Notes under the pieces: model-generated | What the model saw: the letters and a program-made list of their open reading frames with translations, nothing else | Told to the model about the DNA's origin: nothing | Databases searched by the model: none | DNA from: an uncultured Collinsella sp. | GTDB taxonomy: Bacteria; Actinomycetota; Coriobacteriia; Coriobacteriales; Coriobacteriaceae | Assembly (NCBI GenBank): GCA_958447445.1 | Contig: CAUDAE010000117.1 | Location: forward strand, 1 to 5,568 | DNA length: 5,568 bases | Reading direction: 5' to 3' | In this document: positions 1-5,289 of the stretch, in pieces | How positions within the stretch are numbered: position 1 is the first letter of the stretch | How the letters are laid out: every line of letters begins with the position of its first letter | Program-made: the position numbers and the translations under genes

Positions 1-1578
1 GAGGTGTTCGCGAAGTCGATCGTTCAGCCGATGATGTATCTCTCGGTTGCCGGCATCCTGCTCATCGTGGGCATCATTCTGACCAACAAGACCATCTGCG
101 CCATGATCCCCGTGCTGGGCTTCGGTCCGTTCCAGCTTGTGGGCGCCGTTGTCTATCAGTCGCTGATGTTTATCATCAACAACCTCTCGATTCTGTTCTG
201 CGTGGGCATCGCCGGCGCCATGGCAAAGAAGAACAAGGGCCATGCTTCGCTGATCGCCCTGATGTCGTTCTTCCTGTTCCTGCAGGCTAACAACATCGTG
301 CTCAACGCCACCGGCTCTCTTGCCGATGCGAGCGGCATGCTCGGCCTTACCGGAACCGGCCAGGCCACCGTTATGGGCATCCAGGTACTCGATACCGGCG
401 TATTTGGCGGCATCATCCTCGGTTGCATCACCGGTGCTGTGTTCAACAAGTACTCGAACAAACAGTTCCCCATTGCCCTTTCGATGTTCTCGGGCGTTCG
501 CTTTCCGTTCCTGATCATGATCATCATTTCCTGGATCATGGGCGCTGGCTTCTGCATCGTTTGGCCTCCGGTTCAGGGTGCCATCTCCTCCGTTGCCGGC
601 ATCATTAAGGAGTCGGGCAACATCGGTCTGTTTATCTACGGCATGCTCAACAAGCTGCTTGTTCCCACCGGTCTGCACCACCTCATCTACACCCCGTTCC
701 AGTTCTCCGATGTGGGTGGCACCCTTACGCTGGGCGATCAGGTTATCGCCGGCGCCTATCCCATCCGTGTTGCCGAGATGGCAATGACGGGCCAGCCCTT
801 CTCCGATAGCACCTACTTCAACAGCTATACCTTCAACAACCTGTGGCCCTACATCGGTATCGGTTTCGCCTTTATCGTCACCGCTTACAAGGGGAACAAG
901 GATAAGACCAAGGCCGTTATCATCCCGCTGATCATCACCGCCGTGCTCTCCTGTGTCACCGAGCCCATGGACTTCCTCTTTGTCTTTGCCGCTCCCGTGC
1001 TCTTTGTCGTTCACTCGGTTCTTTCCGGCATCTTCCTGGTCCTGCTCAAGGTCCTCTCCGTGCCCGCTTCGACTGCAGGCGGCATCATCAACATCGTGGT
1101 TTCCAACCTGGTCCTCGGTGTCGATAAGACCAACTGGCCGGTTATGCTGGTGCTTGGAGTCGTCAACGCCGCTCTGTACTTCTTCCTCTTCACCTTCCTC
1201 ATCAAGAAGCTCAACCTTCACACGCCTGGTCGCGAGGAGGAGTCCGAGCTCGCCGAGTCCGTTGCCGAGGGCGAGGCCGCCGCGTCTCTCCCGGTGAAGC
1301 GGGGCGCTGTTGCCGCGGCTCCCGCAGTGGGCGTCGATGCGGGCATTGCCGACCTGGTTGCAGGTCTTGGTGGCAAGGACAACATTGAGGAGCTCGAGAA
1401 CTGCTTTACGCGTCTTCGCGTGAACGTTAAGAACCCGGACCTCATCAATGAGGACCTCATCAACCACGTGCCCAACAGCGGCATCAACCGCAACGGCAAT
1501 AATATCCAGATCATCTTTGGCATGAAGGTCGCCGAGATGCGCGACAAGGTCGAAAACGCAATTGAGAAGGAGCAGTAA
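1..1578 (+). CDS. PTS alpha-glucoside/maltose-type permease, fused IIC-IIB (5' partial)
   Basis: Membrane permease that imports an alpha-glucoside and phosphorylates it at the expense of PEP. Counting the codon at base 1 as residue 1, 525 residues are visible. Residues 1 to about 405 are a hydrophobic IIC domain with many membrane helices. It carries the family-conserved GLHH (224-227) and TEPMDFLF (320-327), which lie in the sugar-binding region of this class. After TPGR (408-411) comes an acidic, Ala/Pro-rich linker, then a IIB domain (about 447-525). Its phosphorylatable cysteine is Cys468 in NCFTRLR. Layout and motifs match E. coli MalX and Bacillus GlvC. There is no IIA domain, so a glucose-type IIA must act in trans. 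The frame is open at the left edge, and alignment from memory with MalX suggests about 15 N-terminal residues are missing; the GTG at 4 is therefore probably not the real start. Pairing with the GH4 gene supports an alpha-glucoside substrate; the exact sugar is inferred. Confidence 0.93.
   Translation, partial: EVFAKSIVQPMMYLSVAGILLIVGIILTNKTICAMIPVLGFGPFQLVGAVVYQSLMFIINNLSILFCVGIAGAMAKKNKGHASLIALMSFFLFLQANNIVLNATGSLADASGMLGLTGTGQATVMGIQVLDTGVFGGIILGCITGAVFNKYSNKQFPIALSMFSGVRFPFLIMIIISWIMGAGFCIVWPPVQGAISSVAGIIKESGNIGLFIYGMLNKLLVPTGLHHLIYTPFQFSDVGGTLTLGDQVIAGAYPIRVAEMAMTGQPFSDSTYFNSYTFNNLWPYIGIGFAFIVTAYKGNKDKTKAVIIPLIITAVLSCVTEPMDFLFVFAAPVLFVVHSVLSGIFLVLLKVLSVPASTAGGIINIVVSNLVLGVDKTNWPVMLVLGVVNAALYFFLFTFLIKKLNLHTPGREEESELAESVAEGEAAASLPVKRGAVAAAPAVGVDAGIADLVAGLGGKDNIEELENCFTRLRVNVKNPDLINEDLINHVPNSGINRNGNNIQIIFGMKVAEMRDKVENAIEKEQ
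1567..1572 (+). promoter_or_regulatory. Ribosome binding site for the GH4 gene, inside the permease 3' end
   Basis: AAGGAG lies within the last codons of the permease gene, 9 nt before the ATG at 1582. The permease stop codon and the next start are 3 nt apart. Ribosomes finishing the permease therefore sit on this site, which suggests translational coupling of the two genes on one mRNA. Confidence 0.75.
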
Positions 1579-1581
1579 ACA

Positions 1582-2964
1582 ATGATCATTACTCTGTGTG
1601 GTGGCGGATCCACCTTTACCCCCGGCATCGTCAAGTCCATCGCCCTGCGCAAGGACGAGCTCGATGTTGACGAGATTCGTCTGTACGACATCAACGAGGA
1701 GCGCCAGCGCAAGATCGGCGTGCTCGTGGACTGGATTTTGCACGAGGACCTCGGCCTGGACATCAAGCTCACGGTGACCACCGACAAAAAGACGGCTTTT
1801 ACCGACGCCAGCTTCGTGTTTGCCCAGATGCGCGTGGGCGGCTACGCCATGCGCGAGCAGGACGAGAAGATTCCGCTGCGTCACGGCTGCGTGGGTCAGG
1901 AGACTTGCGGTTGCGGCGGCCTTGCCTACGGCATGCGCACTATCTTCCCCATGGTCGAGCTGATCGATGACGTTGAGAAGTACGCCAAGAAGGACTACTG
2001 GATTCTCAACTACTCCAACCCTGCCGCCATCGTCTCCGAGGGCTGCCGCGTGCTGCGTCCCAACGCTCGCATCATCAACATCTGCGACATGCCGATCGCA
2101 ATCATCGACGTGGTTTGCGCCGCGCTCGATATCGACAAGAAGGATGTCGAGTACGATTACTTTGGCCTCAACCACTTTGGTTGGTTCACCTCGATTCGCC
2201 ACAAGGGCGAGGAGGTGCTCCCGCAGCTGCGCGAGTACATCAAGGAGCATGAGATCCTGCTGCCCGATTCCTACCTCAAGGGCATGGGCTCGCTCATGGC
2301 AAAGAAGCCCGAGGAGGCCACCGACGAGCATCCCGAGCAGAACCGCCACACCAAGGGCAGCTGGTACTACGTCTGGAAGGGCGAGTACGAGATCATGGAG
2401 TGCTTCCCGGAGTACCTGCCCAACACGTATCTGAACTACTACCTGCAGCAGAAGGAGTTCGTCGAGCATTCCAACCCCGAGCGCACCCGTGCGAATGAGG
2501 TTGAGGAGACGCGCGAGAAGAATCTCTTCGACGGCATCGACCACTACGAGAAGACCGGCGAGATCGACGAGAGCACGTTCTATGCGGGCAGCCACGGCGA
2601 CTGGATTGCCGACCTGGCTATCGCTCTGAAGAACGACACCAAGCAGCGCTTCCTGGTCATTTGCGAGAACAAGGGCGCTATCCCCAACATGCCCTACGAC
2701 GCTATGGTCGAGCTGCCTGCCTACATTGGCAAGAACGGCCCCGAGGTCATCAGCCGCGACAACATTCCTCTGTTCCAGCAGGGTCTCATGATGCAGCAGC
2801 TGAACTCCGAGAAGCTCGTGGTCGAGGCTACGATCGAGGGTTCGTACGAGAAGGCGCTCAAGGCCTTTACGCTCAACAAGACCGTGCCTTCGATGAAGGT
2901 TGCCAAGGAAGTTCTCGACGACATGATCGAGGCCAACAAGGGTTACTGGCCCGAGCTTAGCTAA
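1582..2964 (+). CDS. GH4 6-phospho-alpha-glucosidase (GlvA/MalH type)
   Basis: Cytoplasmic glycoside hydrolase family 4 enzyme, 460 residues (B. subtilis GlvA has about 440). It hydrolyses 6'-phosphorylated alpha-glucosides such as maltose-6'-phosphate to glucose and glucose-6-phosphate, using NAD and a divalent metal in an oxidation-elimination mechanism. Visible signatures are the N-terminal nucleotide-binding GGGSTF (7-12), VGQETCG, NYSNPAA (143-149), and CDMP (168-171). Cys168 is the metal ligand and Asp169 the proposed general acid; CDMP is the form typical of alpha-specific phosphoglucosidases. GLNHFGW contains His198, the second metal ligand, and LPNTY ends in Tyr283, equivalent to the GlvA base Tyr265. 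SNPERTRANEV and the C-terminal ANKGYWPEL also match GlvA. Compared with GlvA there are extra residues at about 235-270, before LPNTY. The gene is the last of the operon and is followed by a terminator. Common symbols for this family are glvA, malH, aglB and simA; I cannot choose among them. Confidence 0.95.
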   Translation: MIITLCGGGSTFTPGIVKSIALRKDELDVDEIRLYDINEERQRKIGVLVDWILHEDLGLDIKLTVTTDKKTAFTDASFVFAQMRVGGYAMREQDEKIPLRHGCVGQETCGCGGLAYGMRTIFPMVELIDDVEKYAKKDYWILNYSNPAAIVSEGCRVLRPNARIINICDMPIAIIDVVCAALDIDKKDVEYDYFGLNHFGWFTSIRHKGEEVLPQLREYIKEHEILLPDSYLKGMGSLMAKKPEEATDEHPEQNRHTKGSWYYVWKGEYEIMECFPEYLPNTYLNYYLQQKEFVEHSNPERTRANEVEETREKNLFDGIDHYEKTGEIDESTFYAGSHGDWIADLAIALKNDTKQRFLVICENKGAIPNMPYDAMVELPAYIGKNGPEVISRDNIPLFQQGLMMQQLNSEKLVVEATIEGSYEKALKAFTLNKTVPSMKVAKEVLDDMIEANKGYWPELS

Positions 2965-3013
2965 AGACAGAAGGTCGCTGACACAAAAGAGCCGCTGACC
3001 GTAAAACTTGACC

Positions 3014-3057
3014 AATGCCCCGTTCGCGTGCTTGCGCGGACGGGGCATTTCCGTTTT
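3014..3057 (+). terminator. Rho-independent terminator of the permease-GH4 operon
   Basis: A hairpin begins 49 nt after the GH4 stop. The arms at 3014-3028 and 3035-3049 pair over 15 bp (one T-G wobble) around a 6-nt loop and include ATGCCCCGT/ACGGGGCAT. The downstream side continues as TTTCCGTTTT. The stem is long and GC-rich and the tail is interrupted but T-rich. Confidence 0.85.
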
Positions 3058-3202
3058 GCGCAAAGGATTGATATGGGGGATGGGCTCTCTGACATCAACG
3101 CAGGGCATGAGGTTTTCTGCTGACGCGCGGCGGCTGCGGTGCCCGGGCGGACACGCCGGGGATTCCGCCCGCTGCCTGGCGCCCTTGCCGCCACCCGGCT
3201 TC

Positions 3203-3238
3203 CACGCTCGCATTCTTCTGGATGCGGGCGTGTTTTTT
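3203..3238 (+). terminator. Second rho-independent terminator, with no gene in front of it
   Basis: CACGCTCGCAT (3203-3213) pairs with ATGCGGGCGTG (3222-3232) over 11 bp with one T-G wobble and an 8-nt loop, followed directly by six T (3233-3238). This is a textbook plus-strand intrinsic terminator. The minus-strand side has no T run. It lies about 145 nt beyond the operon terminator, so it is either a back-up or the end of an unannotated short transcript. Confidence 0.75.
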
Positions 3239-3331
3239 CACGGCACGCACGGGTCCCCCGGGGCGCGCCGTGCATTTTCGGGAGTTTTCAGCAAGCCGGG
3301 GTGGCTGCATACGCGCCGGAAGCGCCTATTT

Positions 3332-3345
3332 GATCTCGCGAGATC
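3332..3345. repeat. 14-bp perfect palindrome GATCTCGCGAGATC
   Basis: The 14 bases read identically on both strands, with no spacer. It could be a binding site for a dimeric regulator or a small inverted repeat within a larger element. It is followed by TTGACG (3349-3354), which resembles a -35 box, but I found no -10 box at the right distance. Confidence 0.55.
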
Positions 3346-3376
3346 CCTTGACGGGCGATTTGGGTTGGCAGACGGC

Positions 3377-3417
3377 GTACGGCGTGGCGATAGCGCGCGT
3401 TTCTCGCCGTGCCGTGC
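3377..3417. repeat. Long hairpin, 14-bp stem
   Basis: Bases 3377-3390 pair with 3404-3417. The core arms are ACGGCGTGGCGA and TCGCCGTGCCGT. The stem is continuous if three G-T wobbles are allowed, with a 13-nt loop at 3391-3403. No T tract follows on either side, so it is not a canonical terminator. A structured RNA element is possible. Confidence 0.5.
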
Positions 3418-3423
3418 CCCAAA

Positions 3424-3463
3424 GCGACGCCGGCCGCGCGATGCTCCCGGTTCGCGGCGTCGC
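3424..3463. repeat. Hairpin with two competing stems
   Basis: GCGACGCCG (3424-3432) pairs perfectly with CGGCGTCGC (3455-3463) over 9 bp. An alternative stem, GCCGCG (3433-3438) with CGCGGC (3453-3458), shares part of the right arm, so the two are mutually exclusive. It starts 7 nt after the preceding hairpin. Confidence 0.4.
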
Positions 3464-3720
3464 CGGCGGGGACCGCGATGCTGAATACTCCGATTTTTGC
3501 ACGGTCCAAGCGGGGGTACGTTGGGACGGGAAGGGGCGCCCCCGTCTATTTATGCATGGCACAAGCGAAAATATGCAAGACAATAGGGCGCCATGCGCCG
3601 GATGCCCAGATTGGGCGCGCCATACGCCGACGTTCGCCGCGTCCCTTCCGCGCCGTGCGCGAATCAGAAGGCGAGGGCAGTTATGGGCGTGCAGGCGGCT
3701 CTGCGAGCGGCAGGGCTGCT

Positions 3721-3852
3721 GCGGAGCTTGCGCTCGCCGTGGGCGATCGTGCGCCCTGGGCGCCGGCGCTCGACGGCCGCATGCTGCTGCTTGTCACGCA
3801 CGATGCCGTCGACGCTCAGGCCCTCAATATCTCGGACATCATCACGCTCTAA
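3721..3852 (+). pseudogene. Possible remnant of an ABC-transporter ATPase C-terminus
   Basis: In the frame ending at the TAA at 3850-3852, the last ~44 codons look like real coding sequence and read like the end of an ABC ATPase. ALDGRM (from 3766) resembles the D-loop SALD region. LLLVTHDAVDAQAL (from 3784) resembles the H-loop region, with the switch histidine at 3799-3801, and SDIITL resembles the usual (A/S)DRIIVL ending. In an intact ATPase, tens of residues separate the D-loop from the H-loop; here they almost touch. No Walker A, LSGGQ or Walker B motif is recognisable upstream, and there is no ribosome binding site. I read it as a deleted fragment; chance resemblance remains possible because the match is short. 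Confidence 0.35.
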
Positions 3853-3872
3853 ATACTTACTCAGCAACAAAA

Positions 3873-3903
3873 TGATCCGTTTTTTCTCCGTTCCCATGGG
3901 GTC
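3873..3903. repeat. 31-bp dispersed element, copy 1
   Basis: It starts TGATCCGTTTTTTCTCCG and ends CCCATGGGGTC. It matches the element at 4271-4301 at all but about four positions, including one single-base length difference in the T/C run. The left arm TGATCC is intact; the right arm is degenerate (GGGGTC). It lies 5 bp upstream of a candidate extended -10 box and 196 nt before the start codon of the antitoxin-like gene. Confidence 0.75.
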
Positions 3904-3908
3904 GGGTA

Positions 3909-3917
3909 TGGTATTCT
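3909..3917 (+). promoter_or_regulatory. Candidate extended -10 promoter for the antitoxin-like gene
   Basis: TGGTATTCT fits the extended -10 pattern TGnTATnnT. No good -35 box is found 16-18 bp upstream, which extended -10 promoters can tolerate. Transcription would begin near 3924 and give a leader of about 145 nt. Confidence 0.35.
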
Positions 3918-3954
3918 ATCTGCTGGGTAATACCTAGGATTACCAAGTAATACC
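3910..3954. promoter_or_regulatory. Operator-like cluster of GGTAAT/ATTACC arms
   Basis: GGTAAT (3926-3931) and ATTACC (3939-3944) form an inverted repeat around ACCTAGG. GTAATACC occurs twice as a direct repeat (3927-3934 and 3947-3954), and GGTATT (3910-3915) is a further near-arm opposing AATACC. The cluster overlaps the candidate promoter and probable transcription start. RelB/DinJ-type proteins commonly repress their own promoters through such palindromes, so autoregulation is a reasonable inference. Confidence 0.45.
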
Positions 3955-3975
3955 AACGCCGTAGAAACAAACTCC

Positions 3976-4034
3976 AGATGCGGGCCAATCGGGTTGCCTT
4001 CACAGCCCGTCGCCCAGCCGCGTGGCCCGCATCT
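3976..4034 (+). promoter_or_regulatory. Structured leader: 11-bp perfect inverted repeat enclosing a smaller hairpin
   Basis: AGATGCGGGCC (3976-3986) pairs perfectly with GGCCCGCATCT (4024-4034) across 37 nt. Inside, CGGGTT starting at 3990 can pair with a nearby AGCCCG, with one wobble. The structure ends 34 nt before the antitoxin-like start codon, leaving its ribosome binding site free. There is no T tract, so it is not an intrinsic terminator. I do not recognise a known riboswitch class. Confidence 0.5.
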
Positions 4035-4068
4035 ATCCGCACCACCGTCGTTTCAAAAAGGAAGCGCC

Positions 4069-4269
4069 ATGGCAGAACACATGACCCCGGTTGTCGCGAA
4101 GGTCTTACCCGAGGAAAAGGCGGCCTTCGCGGCGGCAACCCAACTCGTAGGCACCACGCCGTCCAACGCCATCCGCATGTTTATCGCCGCGTTTAATCGC
4201 TGCGGCACCTTTCCGTTCGACATTTCGCCCAGCGGGGCCTTTGGCACTGCGCCCGATTCTCATCAATAA
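4069..4269 (+). CDS. Solitary RelB/DinJ-family ribbon-helix-helix antitoxin-like protein
   Basis: Small protein of 66 residues that probably binds DNA as a dimer. The pattern is that of RelB/DinJ antitoxins: a short beta strand PVVAKV (7-12), helix from PEEKAAF (14-27), turn GTTPS (28-32), helix NAIRMFIAAF (33-42), then FPFDI (48-52), matching the LPFDL of E. coli DinJ. Only 14 residues follow, so the longer C-terminal toxin-binding tail of DinJ is largely missing. The ATG at 4069 is chosen because AAGGAAG (4058-4064) lies just upstream; an in-frame TTG at 3994 has no comparable site. No toxin gene is adjacent: copy 2 of the 31-bp element starts 2 nt after the stop, then comes a membrane protease. 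It may be an orphan antitoxin, a regulator acting in trans, or a relic. Family call is firm; function is not. Confidence 0.82.
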   Translation: MAEHMTPVVAKVLPEEKAAFAAATQLVGTTPSNAIRMFIAAFNRCGTFPFDISPSGAFGTAPDSHQ

Positions 4270-4270
4270 G

Positions 4271-4301
4271 TGATCCGTTTTCCTCCGTCCCCATGGGATC
4301 A
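4271..4301. repeat. 31-bp dispersed element, copy 2, with inverted terminal arms
   Basis: It starts TGATCCGTTTTCCTCCG and ends CCCATGGGATCA. The ends TGATCC (4271-4276) and GGATCA (4296-4301) are perfect inverted arms around a pyrimidine-rich core and the palindrome CCCATGGG. It follows the antitoxin-like stop codon by 1 nt and precedes the CPBP gene. With copy 1 it brackets the antitoxin-like gene as a direct repeat 398 bp apart. Confidence 0.75.
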
Positions 4302-4317
4302 GCTCTCTGCCGAGTTG

Positions 4318-4326
4318 TGGTAGAAC
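4318..4326 (+). promoter_or_regulatory. Candidate extended -10 promoter for the CPBP gene
   Basis: TGGTAGAAC resembles an extended -10 box (TGn followed by a four-of-six match to TATAAT). Transcription would start near 4333, just before the ribosome binding site at 4341. There is no clear -35 box. The similar TGGTA box after copy 1 of the 31-bp element adds modest support. Confidence 0.3.
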
Positions 4327-4340
4327 TAGGGAACGGTTTT

Positions 4341-4347
4341 GAGGAGG
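4341..4347 (+). promoter_or_regulatory. Ribosome binding site that sets the CPBP start at 4353
   Basis: GAGGAGG lies 5 nt before the ATG at 4353. The in-frame upstream ATG at 4293 falls inside the 31-bp element and has no such site, so 4353 is the better start. Confidence 0.75.
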
Positions 4348-4352
4348 TTGGC

Positions 4353-5267
4353 ATGCTCAATGCGATGGTTTGGGCGCTTGCCTGTTTTGGCGTTGTTGCT
4401 GCCGATATAGCCCTGAGCGTGGTTCTGTTTTCAGTTCTCGATGCCGTATCGGTGCTGACGGGCTATCCGATCGACAATCTCGATATCCAATGGTTCCAGG
4501 CCGCCGCTCAGACGGCGTCGTTTTTTATGGCGCTGCTGTGGTGGCGCTATCTGTGGCCCCGCTCCTTCATGGCGCGCCGGCAAGGCGAGCGCCCGCTCGG
4601 TGGGGGAGCAGGCGCGGTATGGAAGCGCATCGTCTGCGTTGTCGTGATCGGCCTGTCCATGCAGGTGGTCATTAGCTACCTATGCGACGGCGTGCTGTCG
4701 CTGCTGCCCGAGGTTGCGGCAGACTATGGCGAGCTCGTCGAGGAAACAGGCATGGGCGACACGAGCTATCTGGCCGTTCTGACCACGGTGATTGGCGCGC
4801 CATTTTGCGAAGAGCTCCTGGTGCGCGGCGTCATCTTTGAGTTCTCACTGCGTGCGTTTAATCCACAGTGCCGCCCACTTTGGAAGCGCCGGCGTCGTGC
4901 GAACGCGCAGGACGGCGCCATAGTGCCCTGGGCGGCCCCAAGCACGTGGGGTATCGCCGCGGCGATTGTGCTGCAGGCGGCAATCTTCGGTTTTATGCAC
5001 ATGAATTGGGTGCAGGGCTGCTATGCGGGTGCCGCCGGCCTCATTTTTGGCTGGGTGCTCGTGACCACTGGAAAGCTCCGTTACACGATCCTGCTGCACT
5101 TTGCCTTTAATGCCGGGTCGTATCTCATGACGTTGCTCTGGTTTGTGAACACGCCGTTCGACGTGGCGGTCACGGTTGCCATCGTCGGCTTTGTGCTGGT
5201 AGAGGCGATGCGCTCGCTGCTTCGATTGTGCATTCCCGTGTCGCGCGAAGCTGATCGGTCTGAGTAA
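4353..5267 (+). CDS. CPBP-family intramembrane metalloprotease (Rce1/Abi-like)
   Basis: Integral membrane protein of 304 residues with about eight hydrophobic segments (roughly 5-29, 48-66, 90-115, 138-165, 199-217, 221-239, 243-263 and 266-287). The CPBP signature is complete. Glu153-Glu154 with Arg158 form the EExxxR motif, Phe212 and His216 form FxxxH, and His249 and Asn253 form HxxxN. In Rce1-type enzymes these residues bind the metal-activated water and form the catalytic site within the membrane. Between the first two motifs lies a long polar loop (about 167-198) with a basic patch KRRRR (178-182). Bacterial members have been linked to bacteriocin immunity, peptide processing and signalling; nothing here shows the substrate, and no bacteriocin gene is visible. 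The gene is monocistronic in this window and converges on the AraC gene. Starting at 4353 removes 20 residues from the longest open frame. Confidence 0.9.
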   Translation: MLNAMVWALACFGVVAADIALSVVLFSVLDAVSVLTGYPIDNLDIQWFQAAAQTASFFMALLWWRYLWPRSFMARRQGERPLGGGAGAVWKRIVCVVVIGLSMQVVISYLCDGVLSLLPEVAADYGELVEETGMGDTSYLAVLTTVIGAPFCEELLVRGVIFEFSLRAFNPQCRPLWKRRRRANAQDGAIVPWAAPSTWGIAAAIVLQAAIFGFMHMNWVQGCYAGAAGLIFGWVLVTTGKLRYTILLHFAFNAGSYLMTLLWFVNTPFDVAVTVAIVGFVLVEAMRSLLRLCIPVSREADRSE

Positions 5268-5289
5268 TAACGCCTTTAATTAGACCGAT
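5254..5289. repeat. Inverted repeat across the convergent gene junction
   Basis: ATCGGTCT (5254-5261) and AGACCGAT (5282-5289) are perfect 8-bp arms enclosing 20 AT-rich bases that contain both stop codons. It could form a hairpin in either transcript and may help end both genes. No T run follows on either strand, so it is not a canonical intrinsic terminator. Confidence 0.4.

Larger units (their letters stand above)
3058..3872. other. GC-rich stretch with no intact gene
   Basis: About 0.8 kb without a convincing intact gene. Several overlapping open frames cross it on both strands, but they are Arg/Ala/Pro-rich, lack ribosome binding sites and resemble no family I know. By hand count, bases 3121-3180 are about 82% GC and 3241-3300 about 72%, while a sample of the GH4 gene is about 63%. 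The stretch contains one clean terminator, a perfect palindrome, two long hairpins and an ABC-ATPase-like coding tail, listed separately. Decayed genes, structured RNA or a dispersed intergenic repeat could each explain it. Confidence 0.6.

Noticed and set aside
1218..1787. Minus-strand open frame of 189 codons opposite the permease end and GH4 start
   Set aside because: It is Ser/Arg-rich and exactly opposite two well-supported genes, so it is a shadow.
3068..3098. TTGAT/ATCAA arms 31 bp apart as a third copy of the element
   Set aside because: The arms are only 5 bp and the interior does not match the 31-bp element.
3288..3583. Overlapping minus-strand open frames opposite the hairpin cluster
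   Set aside because: Two frames overlap each other, neither has a start signal, and the composition is not protein-like; the hairpins explain the sequence better.
3222..3875. Open frame of 217 codons on the plus strand through the GC-rich stretch
   Set aside because: It is Arg/Ala/Cys-rich with no ribosome binding site or recognisable motif, and other frames on both strands are equally open; high GC removes stop codons by chance.
3976..4034. Retron-type RNA suggested by the inverted repeat
   Set aside because: No reverse transcriptase gene is in the window, and the repeat sits directly before an antitoxin-like gene.
3994..4068. Upstream TTG start for the antitoxin-like gene
   Set aside because: The added residues overlap the structured leader and match nothing in the family; the ATG at 4069 has a good ribosome binding site.
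3873..4301. Mobile element bounded by the two 31-bp copies
   Set aside because: There is no transposase, the copies are direct and imperfect, and I see no target-site duplication; shared regulatory sites fit better.
4293..4352. Longer N-terminus for the CPBP protein from the ATG at 4293
   Set aside because: That ATG lies inside the 31-bp element without a ribosome binding site, whereas GAGGAGG precedes the ATG at 4353.
4270..4352. A small toxin gene after the antitoxin-like gene
   Set aside because: Only 83 bp separate the genes, occupied by the 31-bp element, a promoter candidate and a ribosome binding site; no toxin fits there or in 3853-4068.
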